NCBI GenBank assembly: GCA_017627015.1
Contig: JAGAHP010000024.1
Location: 1 to 16,305 of the forward strand
Source of the DNA: Bacilli bacterium
GTDB taxonomy: Bacteria > Bacillota_I > Bacilli_A > RF39 > UBA660
Direction of reading: 5' to 3'
DNA length: 16,305 nt
Numbering within the stretch: the stretch's first letter is position 1; each line of letters opens with the position of its first letter. Position numbers and translations under genes: made by a program. Below the pieces are notes generated by a model. The model saw nothing but the letters and a program-made list of their open reading frames with translations. It searched no databases and had not been told where the DNA came from. Shown here piece by piece: positions 5,356 through 12,380 of this stretch.

Positions 5356-7345
5356 ATAATGCAGCGAATATATCAGTTTTAGTTTCATCTAAATCAATAT
5401 GATTTAGAACAGCACCTAGTATTTCAGATTTAGCTTTAGAAGCCTCACTTTGTGCTCTTTCTTTTTGTTCTCTTAAATATAAATTAATTCTTGCTTCATT
5501 AATTCTTTTTCCTATATCAGAGGCCTTTATCGGGTCTTTTTTAGCCTTTTCTTCCATCAAAGCATCAATTGTACTTTCGGATATACTAGTTATGCCCATA
5601 TTAGCGCATAAATATGATATAGAAGCTTTTCTATTAGATATAATCTTAGATTCATAAGCATCTAAATAAACTTTTGCTTTTTGTAAATCTTTTTCTAATT
5701 CATATAAATAGTCTTCTTCACTTGAAACAGAAAAAGGATCATTTTTATCTTTTTTATGAAGTATATTAAACATAATATCATTTTCATCTTTACTATCCTC
5801 TACTGGATACATTATTTGCTCAGGTTCATCTAATATTTTCGTTAATACACTTGATACTAGTGATAATATATCTAATATTTCTTTATTATCTTCATCAATC
5901 TTTTTGTTATATATTTTAACTTCTTTATCAAATTCTTCTATATTTTTTTGGTTTTCTTTTTTATTTAAAACTATTTTTTTATTAGATAATTTATCCTTCT
6001 CACTATTCAATTTTTTTATTTCTTTGTTACTATTTGAAATATCGTCAAATAGCGATAATACTTTAATAGCATAAGTATTATTTTCAAAATAATCTTTACT
6101 AAAATAATATTTTAATGATTTAACAACTTCTCTGATTCTATCCTTATATTCTTCCTTAGCTTTTCGAGTTTTAGTTATTTCTTTATATTCATCAATTAAA
6201 GTTATTATTTTAATATAATCTTTAGAGTTAGAATTTGCCTCTTTCCATTCTTCAATCTTTAATAGTCTATCCTTCATAATAGCTATTCTATCATTAAGAT
6301 TTAAGAAACAACCGCCTTCAACTACAGAATTATTTTTTATATTTTTGTAGAAAGATCCTCCCTCTATTAATTCTCTAAGTAATCTTTCCTTTTTAACTTC
6401 AGATATATTATGTCTTTTATTAGTATTGTATCTTACTAACATTTTTCTTTCTATAATACCTTTATCTTGACTACCTTTTCCACCTTTTTCAACTACTTCA
6501 AAGTATTTTTCTAAAAGCTCAGTAACTTTTTCTGCTTGTGAGTCACCAGATTCATCTTTTATTCCAAAATCTTCTCTATGAGCTTTATCAAAGTATTCAT
6601 ATACTTCTTTTTCAAAACCACCAACATAATCTTTTTTAAAGTCATTTAATGCAGTTTCTATTTCTTCTTTTGATTTACCCTTCTTTTGAAGTTTACATAA
6701 GAATTCATCCATAACAGACACTTCAGGTATGTTTTCTACATAGTTTTTCTTAGATAACATTCCTAATTTTTGTGCTTTATAAGACTCAAAATCTAAGTCA
6801 ACATCATCATTAACTATAATATCTTTATCATTTATTTCTATTGATTCTTTATCTTTTTCTATTCTTTCAATATTACTTTGAATAGTATTTTTTATTTTTT
6901 TAGCCTTTTCAACAGTTTCTTTTGTATACTTACCAGTTTCAGCTATATCATTGGTAATTCCTTCTAATTCTAACTTTAAATCTATATTTTCTTGACTTAA
7001 TCTATCAATTTCATCAGAAATAGATGCATTTTTTTCATTTATTTGTTTATTATGATCTTTTATTTCTTGTTTTTTATAATAAATTTCTTCATCTTTTATA
7101 GAATTAAATTCTGTTTCAGACATAGCCATAATTCTCTCATATTCATATTGCTCTGAATATTGGTTCATTTTCTTAACTATTCCTTCAAGTTCTGTTATTT
7201 GACTTTTATTTCCTTTTAATAGTTTTTCAAAGTTTTTATATTCTTCTTCTGTTAATGTTTCTTTATAGAATTTTTTAAGATTAGATTGTTTTGCATAATC
7301 TTCTTTCATTGCTTCTAGTACCTTTTTTAGATTTTCTAGCTCCAT
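5354..7345 (-). CDS. Large coiled-coil protein, function unknown
   Basis: The product is 663 aa and highly charged (Lys, Glu, Asn, Ser), with long predicted coiled-coil stretches at roughly 1-180 and 390-520. There is no signal peptide or transmembrane segment, so it is probably cytoplasmic. I do not recognise the family. The middle (about 230-380) has a more globular composition (RHNISEVKKERLLRELIEGG, then GGCFLNLNDRIAIMKDRLL). The start is the ATG at 7343-7345 with AGAGGTGG five bases upstream; the GTG nine bases earlier is part of that ribosome binding site. It begins 13 bases after the stop of the membrane protein gene at 7359-7964 and shares its promoter, so the two products may work together, for example as a membrane anchor and a cytoplasmic partner. 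That link is inference from gene order. Confidence 0.85.
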   Translation of the reverse strand: MELENLKKVLEAMKEDYAKQSNLKKFYKETLTEEEYKNFEKLLKGNKSQITELEGIVKKMNQYSEQYEYERIMAMSETEFNSIKDEEIYYKKQEIKDHNKQINEKNASISDEIDRLSQENIDLKLELEGITNDIAETGKYTKETVEKAKKIKNTIQSNIERIEKDKESIEINDKDIIVNDDVDLDFESYKAQKLGMLSKKNYVENIPEVSVMDEFLCKLQKKGKSKEEIETALNDFKKDYVGGFEKEVYEYFDKAHREDFGIKDESGDSQAEKVTELLEKYFEVVEKGGKGSQDKGIIERKMLVRYNTNKRHNISEVKKERLLRELIEGGSFYKNIKNNSVVEGGCFLNLNDRIAIMKDRLLKIEEWKEANSNSKDYIKIITLIDEYKEITKTRKAKEEYKDRIREVVKSLKYYFSKDYFENNTYAIKVLSLFDDISNSNKEIKKLNSEKDKLSNKKIVLNKKENQKNIEEFDKEVKIYNKKIDEDNKEILDILSLVSSVLTKILDEPEQIMYPVEDSKDENDIMFNILHKKDKNDPFSVSSEEDYLYELEKDLQKAKVYLDAYESKIISNRKASISYLCANMGITSISESTIDALMEEKAKKDPIKASDIGKRINEARINLYLREQKERAQSEASKAKSEILGAVLNHIDLDETKTDIFAAL

Positions 7346-7358
7346 TTTTTCCACCTCT

Positions 7359-7964
7359 TTATTTCTTTATAAATAGCATTTCTGCTCCATCAATAGTAAC
7401 TTTTATTCTTTTGTTTTTATAAGTATATTCAATTTTACTAGCACCATCATTAAAATATGAACCATCTATTAAATATGTATGATTAATAGATAATACTGAT
7501 ACAATAGCTACTTCTCCATCAACTATTTCAAGTGACATTGAATATCCTCCATCTATGAGTTTTCTAATTTCTTTTTTAGAATATTTTTTTCCTTGATAGT
7601 TTAATTCTTTTATTTCGTATTTTCCACTTAATTTAGTATCTGGTTTTGTAACAACTTTTTCTTCTTTTTGAACTGGTTGTTTTTCTTCTACTTTTGTTTC
7701 TGTTTTAGTTGTAGTTTGTGTTTTTGATGCAGTTTGACTAGTATTCTTTTTAGTTGTTTCATCTGTTACTTTTTTTGTTACATCTTTAGTTGTTTTCTTG
7801 GTAGTTTCTTTTTTTACTTCAGTAACATCTGCTTTTATTGTTTCTCCGGATTCATTTGCTTTTTTTGCAAATTCTACTCCTTTATATATTGCAAAGACTA
7901 CTAATACAAAACAAGAAATACTTATAATTGTTGTTAATACTACTCTTCCCTTACTATATCTCAT
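7359..7964 (-). CDS. Membrane-anchored protein with Thr/Lys-rich linker and lipocalin-like C-terminal domain
   Basis: The product is 201 aa. One N-terminal transmembrane helix lies at about 7-28 (VVLTTIISISCFVLVVFAIY). A low-complexity Thr/Lys linker at about 40-112 would span the cell wall. The C-terminal domain at about 113-201 (GKYEIKELNYQGKKYSKKEI, then IEYTYKNKRIKVTIDGAEMLFIKK) resembles the small lipocalin-like beta-barrel repeats common in exported Firmicutes proteins. The start ATG at 7964 has AGGAG upstream. It is the first gene of a two-gene operon with the coiled-coil gene. The role is unknown; ligand binding outside the membrane is a guess from the fold. Confidence 0.82.
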   Translation of the reverse strand: MRYSKGRVVLTTIISISCFVLVVFAIYKGVEFAKKANESGETIKADVTEVKKETTKKTTKDVTKKVTDETTKKNTSQTASKTQTTTKTETKVEEKQPVQKEEKVVTKPDTKLSGKYEIKELNYQGKKYSKKEIRKLIDGGYSMSLEIVDGEVAIVSVLSINHTYLIDGSYFNDGASKIEYTYKNKRIKVTIDGAEMLFIKK

Positions 7965-7989
7965 ATTATACTCCTATGTTGCTTTTTAT

Positions 7990-8018
7990 ATTATAACATT
8001 ATTTTTTGTTTATTTAAA
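7990..8018 (-). promoter_or_regulatory. Promoter of the lipocalin-like / coiled-coil operon
   Basis: On the minus strand TTTAAA (8018-8013), 17-base spacer, TATAAT (7995-7990), about 26 bases before the start codon. Confidence 0.6.
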
Positions 8019-8046
8019 GGGTATTTATATTTTTTATAATATTTTT

Positions 8047-8076
8047 AAAAAATCTCTTATTTCTAAGAGATTTTTT
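8047..8076 (-). terminator. Terminator of the Cna-B-like gene
   Basis: A 13-bp stem (8047-8059 with 8064-8076; core TCTCTTA) with a 4-nt loop, next to the stop codon at 8077-8079. The flanking A and T runs give a U-tract on both strands. Confidence 0.85.
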
Positions 8077-8610
8077 TTAATTTGTAAATGTCATAGATCC
8101 ATCTATAGGAAGGTTTTCATAATTAGCGTCAGTTAAATTAATTGTTCTTAGTGCTCCTAATGTATTTTGTATTTCTAATGTAGAAGTACTTGTAGTCATA
8201 GTAGTGCTTTGAACTGAAGAATCAAATTCGTGTTCACCATCTGATGCAGTTTGTTTAAAGTATATAGTTGGTGCACTTGTTTCATCAAAAGGAACATTGT
8301 TAAATACTGCGTTACCCTCTGCATCACTTGTTACTGGTGTACCATATTCAGTTCCAGTAGAATCAGTTCTTACAAATACTGCACCTACTACAGGAGTTCC
8401 AGAAGCTGTTCCATCTTCTGTTACATGAAGAGTTAAAGTTCCAGTTGCGGATATAGTAAATGCATATGTATTTGTTCCTTCTTCTATTGTAACAGAATTT
8501 GGATTAATAGAAGTATTATCATATCCTGTTACAGAAGCAGTTACTGAATAAGCACCATTAATTAAGTTAGTTGTTCCTGTACCATTAGTAATAGTTACTG
8601 TTTTTGCCAT
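8077..8610 (-). CDS. Cna-B / prealbumin-like beta-sandwich protein without signal peptide
   Basis: The product is 177 aa, Thr/Ser/Gly-rich and almost all beta. Residues 1-53 form an N-terminal segment (MAKTVTITNGTG, then INGAYSVTASVTGYDN). Residues about 56-150 resemble a Cna-B/SpaA-type domain (TGTLTLHVTEDG, then PVVGAVFVRTDSTG, then DAEGNAVFNNVPF). Residues about 155-177 carry LTDANYENLPID, a motif shared with the overlapping upstream gene. There is no signal peptide or anchor, which is unusual for this fold. The ATG at 8610 lies inside the upstream gene (16-nt overlap) after AAGGGGTGA, so translation is probably coupled. Its codons are slightly less AT-rich than those of its neighbours. 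A structural role in a surface or phage-like assembly is possible but unproven. Confidence 0.82.
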   Translation of the reverse strand: MAKTVTITNGTGTTNLINGAYSVTASVTGYDNTSINPNSVTIEEGTNTYAFTISATGTLTLHVTEDGTASGTPVVGAVFVRTDSTGTEYGTPVTSDAEGNAVFNNVPFDETSAPTIYFKQTASDGEHEFDSSVQSTTMTTSTSTLEIQNTLGALRTINLTDANYENLPIDGSMTFTN

Positions 8611-8927
8611 AGTAATAATTCACCCCTTTCAATTGGCAGATTTTCATAATAAAAATCCGTTAAAATAAAAGTGATAGGATTATTACGTATATTTAAATTA
8701 AATTTATATCTTGAGTTATCATTTACAAAAAAACTTGTTACTAATTTTATATTATTTGATATAACAACTATTCTATATACATTGCATTCTTCTAAACACA
8801 AATCTATTTCATTACTATACGTCTTTCCTTCAAATATTAATTTGTTATTACAATCATAAATATTAATACATGCCTGATTAAAATTATTATATCCTAAACC
8901 TAAAAATATTAATTTTATTTTTTTCAT
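8595..8927 (-). CDS. Small beta-rich protein sharing a C-terminal motif with the overlapping downstream gene
   Basis: The product is 110 aa and not a recognised family. It starts MKKIKLIFLGLGYNNF and contains a Cys-containing beta-rich centre (INIYDCNNKLIFEG, then LCLEECNVYRIVVIS). It ends FILTDFYYENLPIERGELLLWQKQ-like, matching LTDxxYENLPI of the next gene at the same place relative to the C-terminus. The start ATG at 8927 is chosen because AAAGGTGAT sits four to five bases upstream and pairs well with the 16S tail. A Met five codons earlier (8942) would lie almost at or before the predicted transcription start. The stop (8595-8597) lies 13-16 bases inside the downstream gene, in another frame. 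Its N-terminal half aligns loosely with the beta-sandwich region of that gene, suggesting a diverged pair. Confidence 0.7.
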   Translation of the reverse strand: MKKIKLIFLGLGYNNFNQACINIYDCNNKLIFEGKTYSNEIDLCLEECNVYRIVVISNNIKLVTSFFVNDNSRYKFNLNIRNNPITFILTDFYYENLPIERGELLLWQKQ

Positions 8928-8945
8928 CTTATCACCTTTCATTTT

Positions 8946-8974
8946 ATCGTATTCAAAAATTAAAAAGTAAACAA
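8946..8974 (-). promoter_or_regulatory. Probable promoter of the overlapping beta-protein pair
   Basis: On the minus strand TTGTTT (8974-8969), 17-base spacer, TACGAT (8951-8946), placing transcription start near 8939, about 12 bases before the start codon. The -10 is only partly consensus. Confidence 0.45.
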
Positions 8975-9009
8975 TAATATTTATCCATGATAAGTATAAA
9001 AATTAAAAA

Positions 9010-9030
9010 AACTAGGTTATATACCTAGTT
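9010..9030 (-). terminator. Terminator of the DUF4186-to-Cys-rich operon
   Basis: AACTAGGT (9010-9017) and ACCTAGTT (9023-9030) form an 8-bp stem with a 5-nt loop. Seven T follow on the minus strand. It overlaps the stop codon of the Cys-rich gene. Confidence 0.85.
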
Positions 9031-9220
9031 ATTTATTACAAGTACATTCTTTATCATCGTGGCATCCGCAAGTGCAGTTACTATCGCAAGTACATTCTTT
9101 ATCCTCGTGGCAAGAACAAGTACAATTACTATCGCAAGTACATTTTCCATTACATGTACATTTCTTACCTTCTTGGCAACCACATTTACAATTAGGTCCA
9201 CATTCACATTTCTTTTCCAT
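9029..9220 (-). CDS. Cysteine-rich metallothionein-like peptide
   Basis: The product is 63 aa with 19 Cys (about 30 percent), rich in Lys, Asp/Glu, Thr and Asn and with two His. There are no aromatic residues, which is typical of metallothioneins. Cys occur as CxC and CxCxC clusters. A 16-residue repeat (CTCDSNCTCSCHEDKE) is present twice with small changes and partly a third time, matching a 48-bp DNA repeat. Metal binding, probably Zn or Cu, is inferred from composition; no known bacterial metallothionein family signature is claimed. The AGGAGG Shine-Dalgarno overlaps the TAG stop of the upstream gene (TAGGAGG), so it is the last gene of that operon and is translated right after the membrane-anchored protein. 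It is also unusual among the neighbouring genes in composition. Confidence 0.85.
   Translation of the reverse strand: MEKKCECGPNCKCGCQEGKKCTCNGKCTCDSNCTCSCHEDKECTCDSNCTCGCHDDKECTCNK
9039..9152. repeat. 48-bp tandem repeat inside the Cys-rich gene
   Basis: Units begin at 9039, 9087 and 9135 (the third partial), each opening CAAGTACATT. Period 48 bp keeps the reading frame and encodes the 16-residue Cys repeat. Confidence 0.85.
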
Positions 9221-9228
9221 ATTTCCTC

Positions 9229-9618
9229 CTATTTTATTATCTCAAATCTTTTTTCACCTATAATAATCCAATCACATTCTATAGTAACTGTCTTATATTT
9301 TCCATTTTTAAGATTAATTATATAAATAACAGAATTATCTTCACAAGTTTTTTTAGTTTCATTACCATACTTTATATTAATTAGTTTTTCATATAATTCT
9401 TTTATTTCTTTTTTATTAGTTACTATATTAGAATCAAGGCCTGATTCTGTATACGTATTAACATGAATATCTTTTATATCACTTATTTTAACATTTTTAT
9501 ACTCATTATTATCTTTTAAGAATTTTGTTTTAACTTTAAGTGGTGCGCTTGTTAAATTGAAGACTATAAAGAATATAATAACTAAAACTATTAAAATTAT
9601 TATTACTTTCTTTTTCAT
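9229..9618 (-). CDS. Membrane-anchored small protein, function unknown
   Basis: The product is 129 aa. The N-terminal hydrophobic segment at about 4-24 (VIIILIVLVIIFFIVF) is a membrane anchor or uncleaved signal. The remaining residues 27-129 form a soluble extracytoplasmic domain of mixed alpha/beta character, with two Cys (KKTCEDN and IECDW) that could form a disulfide. No family is recognised. The start ATG at 9618 has AAGGAG seven bases upstream. It follows the DUF2752 gene by 29 bases with no terminator, and its stop overlaps the ribosome binding site of the Cys-rich gene. Confidence 0.78.
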   Translation of the reverse strand: MKKKVIIILIVLVIIFFIVFNLTSAPLKVKTKFLKDNNEYKNVKISDIKDIHVNTYTESGLDSNIVTNKKEIKELYEKLINIKYGNETKKTCEDNSVIYIINLKNGKYKTVTIECDWIIIGEKRFEIIK

Positions 9619-9647
9619 ATTATTCTCCTTTTATATTGACTTTAAGT

Positions 9648-10010
9648 TTAAAATATAGGCTCATGAAAAATTACAATTAAAATATATCTTATGATTGTAA
9701 TAATTGATGTAATCACAAATAATGTTGGAAATGGTTTTATTTTTAAAGGCTTAATATATCTATCTATAAAAAATAATAAAAATGTAATTAACCATAAAAT
9801 ACAAGTATAGTTATAATGTAAGGATTTAGATATATCACCTTTTAAAAGAGCAATTGTCGCTCGTGTTAAACCACATCCAGGACAATCAATATGTAAAAAT
9901 ACCTTAAACGGGCACATAGCTCCAAAAACAAGCTGCATAAAAACACAATAAGCCAATATTGTTATTATAGGTATTTTATTATCTATAATATCTTGTTTTA
10001 ATTTACTCAT
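9648..10010 (-). CDS. DUF2752 family membrane protein
   Basis: The product is 120 aa. The DUF2752 signature is clear: C33-P, then CPGCGLTRA at 43-51, then LKGDISKSLHYNY. Three hydrophobic segments lie at about 13-32, 68-84 and 93-114. The family is small, widespread in Bacteroidota and Bacillota, and has no assigned biochemical function. The conserved Cys pair suggests a redox or metal role, which is inference. Start and stop codons overlap with the gene upstream (TAATG at 10008-10012), so translation is coupled. Confidence 0.9.
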   Translation of the reverse strand: MSKLKQDIIDNKIPIITILAYCVFMQLVFGAMCPFKVFLHIDCPGCGLTRATIALLKGDISKSLHYNYTCILWLITFLLFFIDRYIKPLKIKPFPTLFVITSIITIIRYILIVIFHEPIF

Positions 10011-10309
10011 TAATATCCTGCATTATTAAATAATTTATCATAGTTAATTGTTATACCTGAAGCAGCTGCGATTGCAAAAAATATAACAAAAATAATAAAT
10101 GTTAATAATAAAACGCAGAAATATGATCTAGCAAAATTTTTAAGATTTATGTTTTTTGTTCCTCCTAATGCAAATATACATAATAGTATAAAACCTATAC
10201 ATGGAATACTAAATAATAATTGATATCCAAAATATCCCCATGCACTTATTGGTTTATACTCTTCTGGTATATTAACAGTAGTTGTAGTAAATTCTTTTTT
10301 TTCTTCCAT
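10010..10309 (-). CDS. Small two-TM membrane protein, DUF2752 neighbour
   Basis: The product is 99 aa. An acidic N-terminal tail of about 20 residues (MEEKKEFTTTTVNIPEEYKP) is followed by two hydrophobic segments at about 26-48 and 63-85, joined by the short polar loop GTKNINLKNFARSY. I recall similar ISAWGYFGYQLLFSIPCIGF sequences near DUF2752 genes in gut Firmicutes; their function is unknown. GAAAGGTGG lies upstream of the ATG at 10309. The stop overlaps the ATG of the DUF2752 gene, so the two proteins are probably made together, perhaps as partners. Confidence 0.8.
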   Translation of the reverse strand: MEEKKEFTTTTVNIPEEYKPISAWGYFGYQLLFSIPCIGFILLCIFALGGTKNINLKNFARSYFCVLLLTFIIFVIFFAIAAASGITINYDKLFNNAGY

Positions 10310-10345
10310 AATAATCCACCTTTCTACTTATAAAATAACATATTT

Positions 10346-10696
10346 TTAATATATATTACAATCTTTTTTTATCCAGTTGATTATAATATTTACAATATAA
10401 TCTACTTCTTCAGTTGTTAATTCTCTACCTTTTTCTATATGATGCCACTTTTCTAAACAAGATCTACAACAAGTTGCAGTTGCATGCTGTGCTATAAAAA
10501 CAGGATGTCCTTTCATCGGAGTTTGTTTACCATCATTTTTAATATATCTAGGTTTTAATCTAGTATTAATAAAGTCATATGCATGCTCTTTAATCTTATC
10601 TATTCCTTTTTCTAATACATAATCTTTCATCTTTTTATTAAGATGAAAACTACTTCTAAACTTTGATTTTGATAATTTATATAATATTTCTTCCAT
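10346..10696 (-). CDS. DUF4186 family protein
   Basis: The product is 116 aa. The family hallmark is intact: NDGKQTPMKGHPVFIAQHATATCCRSCLEKWHHI at about 54-87, with H64, H71, C76, C77, C80, H85 and H86 as candidate metal or redox ligands, followed by LTTEEVDYIVNIIINWI. The family is small and cytosolic and its function is unknown to me. The start is the ATG at 10694-10696. An in-frame ATG 36 bases upstream (10732) falls inside the terminator hairpin of the preceding gene and before the likely transcription start, so it is rejected. There is no Shine-Dalgarno sequence, and TATAAT ends six bases before the ATG, so the mRNA may be leaderless. It heads a run of genes without terminators down to the Cys-rich gene. 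Confidence 0.88.
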   Translation of the reverse strand: MEEILYKLSKSKFRSSFHLNKKMKDYVLEKGIDKIKEHAYDFINTRLKPRYIKNDGKQTPMKGHPVFIAQHATATCCRSCLEKWHHIEKGRELTTEEVDYIVNIIINWIKKDCNIY

Positions 10697-10702
10697 ATAT
10701 AA

Positions 10703-10708
10703 ATTATA
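10703..10708 (-). promoter_or_regulatory. -10 box of DUF4186, predicting a leaderless transcript
   Basis: TATAAT at 10708-10703 on the minus strand. Seven bases on is the A of the ATG at 10696, so transcription would start on the start codon. The matching -35 position holds TGGAGA (4 of 6), inside the upstream terminator. Confidence 0.5.
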
Positions 10709-10714
10709 CAAAAA

Positions 10715-10736
10715 AAGTATGGATATCTCCATACTT
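10715..10736 (-). terminator. Terminator of the XRE-membrane regulator gene
   Basis: AAGTATGGA and TCCATACTT (10715-10723 with 10728-10736) form a 9-bp stem with a 4-nt loop; a T-run follows on the minus strand. The regulator's TAA overlaps the stem. Confidence 0.85.
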
Positions 10737-12270
10737 ATTCACAATTAATTATTATTTCGTTATCTCTTTCAATTTTTTCGCACATACAAGAAGTTGCTCC
10801 TTTTACTTCACCAGTTAAAGCATTATAAGCTGGTTCTTCATCACAATAATTATTCATACTAATTTTATGAGAAATACCTGTTACAGAATAACCTTTTTTA
10901 GTGTTTTCTTTTGTAAAGTTATATGCTTTTGATTCGTTTTCAAGTAATTTATCAATAGTTGCTTTTGAAGATATTATTTTTACTTTTATATTATGATTAC
11001 TAAATCTGATTGTTTTGTTTTTTAAATCTTCAATAAGAATATCATAAGTATTTTTAAAATTATTGTTTATGTAGTCACCACTTACCACATATACATTTAG
11101 ATTATAATAATCTTCAGTATAATATGTTGCATTAACTAATTTATCATTATAATCAATTTCTAATTCAATATTATCTCCTTTAGTTTCATCAAATTCATAT
11201 GTAATATCATTTAAAAATTCTGATTGAACAACTAGACCTTCTTTATATTTTAATTCTTGTTTTGTTTTTGCATTATATGTTGCATTTTCTTCTATTTTAT
11301 AGTTTTTAATACTAATAACAGATATACCAATACCTATACCAAAGAAAACAATTGATAATAAGAATGAAAATAATAATTTGTTTGATTTAGATTTTTTGTT
11401 AAATATAAAATTAATAATTATTATTAATAATGATAAACATCCTATTACACCCGCTAATGATGTTATTGATAATCCTATAAACATAGAACCTAATCCAATA
11501 TGAATTACTGTTAAGATAAATGCAGTTGATAAACCTGCCAATGCACAAATTAGAATAAATGCTACCCAAGTTAAGAATAATTTAATAAAGAAAATTACAA
11601 TCTTAGATAAGACAGAAAGAAATGCAAATGGTTTATCCTTTTCATCTCTAATAACAACATTTTCTTTTTTTTCTAATTTTATTTTTTCTGATTCGTTTTT
11701 ACTTTCTTCAGTTTCTTTTTTTGCTTTATCATAATAATTTAAATATCTGATTTTAAATGTATGAACAAGCACTATTACTGATACAACAAACCATACAACT
11801 GATAAAACTGAATGAATAACTGTATAAATAATTCTATATGCTTTTATCATTGAAAATAAGTTACTAATTACAGAACTTGTTATTCCAACTAAAATATGTC
11901 CTAGTAAAGCTAGTAATAATCCTACAATAATCATTTCAATAACGCATTTTAATCCACTACTAAATTTCATATCACCAAACATATTAATTGTTTTAGTAAT
12001 AAATTCTAAAAATGAATCAATGTAAGTTGAAATATTATTTTTTTCTTTTCTTTCTATTTGACCAATATCTGAAATTTCATCATTTATTAGATCATCCATA
12101 GAACAATTAAATAAATTACATATTTGAACAATCTTATCAGTTTCAGGATATGCATTATTACTTTCCCATTTACTAACAGATTGTCTAGATACACCTAACT
12201 TTTCAGCTAGTTCTTCTTGACTAAGTCCGTTCTTTTTTCTTAGTCCTAAAAGCTTGTCTCCAAACTTCAT
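10735..12270 (-). CDS. XRE-family HTH regulator with six predicted membrane segments and exported C-terminal region
   Basis: The product is 511 aa. Residues 1-65 are a clear XRE/Cro-type helix-turn-helix (GLSQEELAEKLGVSRQSVSKWE, then AYPETDKIVQICNLF, then SMDDLIND). A helical linker follows, then hydrophobic segments at about 108-130, 148-171, 218-240, 243-265, 268-291 and 299-321. A hydrophilic tail at about 323-511 should face outside. It ends with several Cys (SCMCEKI and INCE). This is the architecture of a one-component membrane regulator that senses a signal and binds DNA directly; the signal is unknown. The start ATG at 12270 has AGAGGTGA upstream; a TTG 18 bases earlier is rejected. 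Two 30-bp inverted repeats lie in its leader and near its -10, so autoregulation is plausible. It is terminated separately from its neighbours. Confidence 0.9.
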   Translation of the reverse strand: MKFGDKLLGLRKKNGLSQEELAEKLGVSRQSVSKWESNNAYPETDKIVQICNLFNCSMDDLINDEISDIGQIERKEKNNISTYIDSFLEFITKTINMFGDMKFSSGLKCVIEMIIVGLLLALLGHILVGITSSVISNLFSMIKAYRIIYTVIHSVLSVVWFVVSVIVLVHTFKIRYLNYYDKAKKETEESKNESEKIKLEKKENVVIRDEKDKPFAFLSVLSKIVIFFIKLFLTWVAFILICALAGLSTAFILTVIHIGLGSMFIGLSITSLAGVIGCLSLLIIIINFIFNKKSKSNKLLFSFLLSIVFFGIGIGISVISIKNYKIEENATYNAKTKQELKYKEGLVVQSEFLNDITYEFDETKGDNIELEIDYNDKLVNATYYTEDYYNLNVYVVSGDYINNNFKNTYDILIEDLKNKTIRFSNHNIKVKIISSKATIDKLLENESKAYNFTKENTKKGYSVTGISHKISMNNYCDEEPAYNALTGEVKGATSCMCEKIERDNEIIINCE

Positions 12271-12285
12271 ACTATTCACCTCTTT

Positions 12286-12315
12286 CAACCATAAGTTTAC
12301 ATTAATTTATGGTTG
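12286..12315. promoter_or_regulatory. Inverted repeat B, near the start codon of the XRE regulator
   Basis: CAACCATAA (12286-12294) and TTATGGTTG (12307-12315) are perfect 9-bp arms with a 12-bp spacer. In mRNA the hairpin would lie just before the ribosome binding site; as DNA it could be an operator. A GGTTGCATT copy overlaps its right arm. Confidence 0.55.
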
Positions 12316-12339
12316 CATTCTATCAACTTTATTTGGAAA

Positions 12340-12369
12340 TTTAGTAAACTTTCGGTTGCATTTACCAAA
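12340..12369. promoter_or_regulatory. Inverted repeat A, overlapping the -10/start region of the XRE regulator
   Basis: TTTAGTAAA (12340-12348) and TTTACCAAA (12361-12369) are 8/9 matching arms with a 12-bp spacer, the same geometry as repeat B. It touches the -10 box and spans the predicted transcription start. GGTTGCATT at 12354-12362 repeats the sequence at 12311-12319. Confidence 0.5.
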
Positions 12370-12377
12370 TTATAACA
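12369..12377 (-). promoter_or_regulatory. Extended -10 promoter of the XRE regulator gene
   Basis: TGT-TATAAT on the minus strand (TATAAT at 12374-12369). No good -35 is visible; the upstream DNA is the tail of the proS terminator. The start would fall near 12362, leaving a leader of about 90 nt. Confidence 0.5.
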
Positions 12378-12380
12378 TAA

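Noticed and set aside
8077..8927. Phage tail or fibre gene pair
   Set aside because: The beta-rich, unsecreted proteins suggested this, but no other phage structural, lysis or integrase gene is present, so the idea was not used as a call.
9025..9325. Several other frames across the Cys-rich gene
   Set aside because: Repeat-rich DNA keeps alternative frames open. Only the 63-residue frame has AGGAGG, the operon overlap and a coherent Cys pattern.
10697..10732. N-terminal extension of the DUF4186 gene
   Set aside because: These codons are the upstream terminator hairpin, its T-run and the -10 box.
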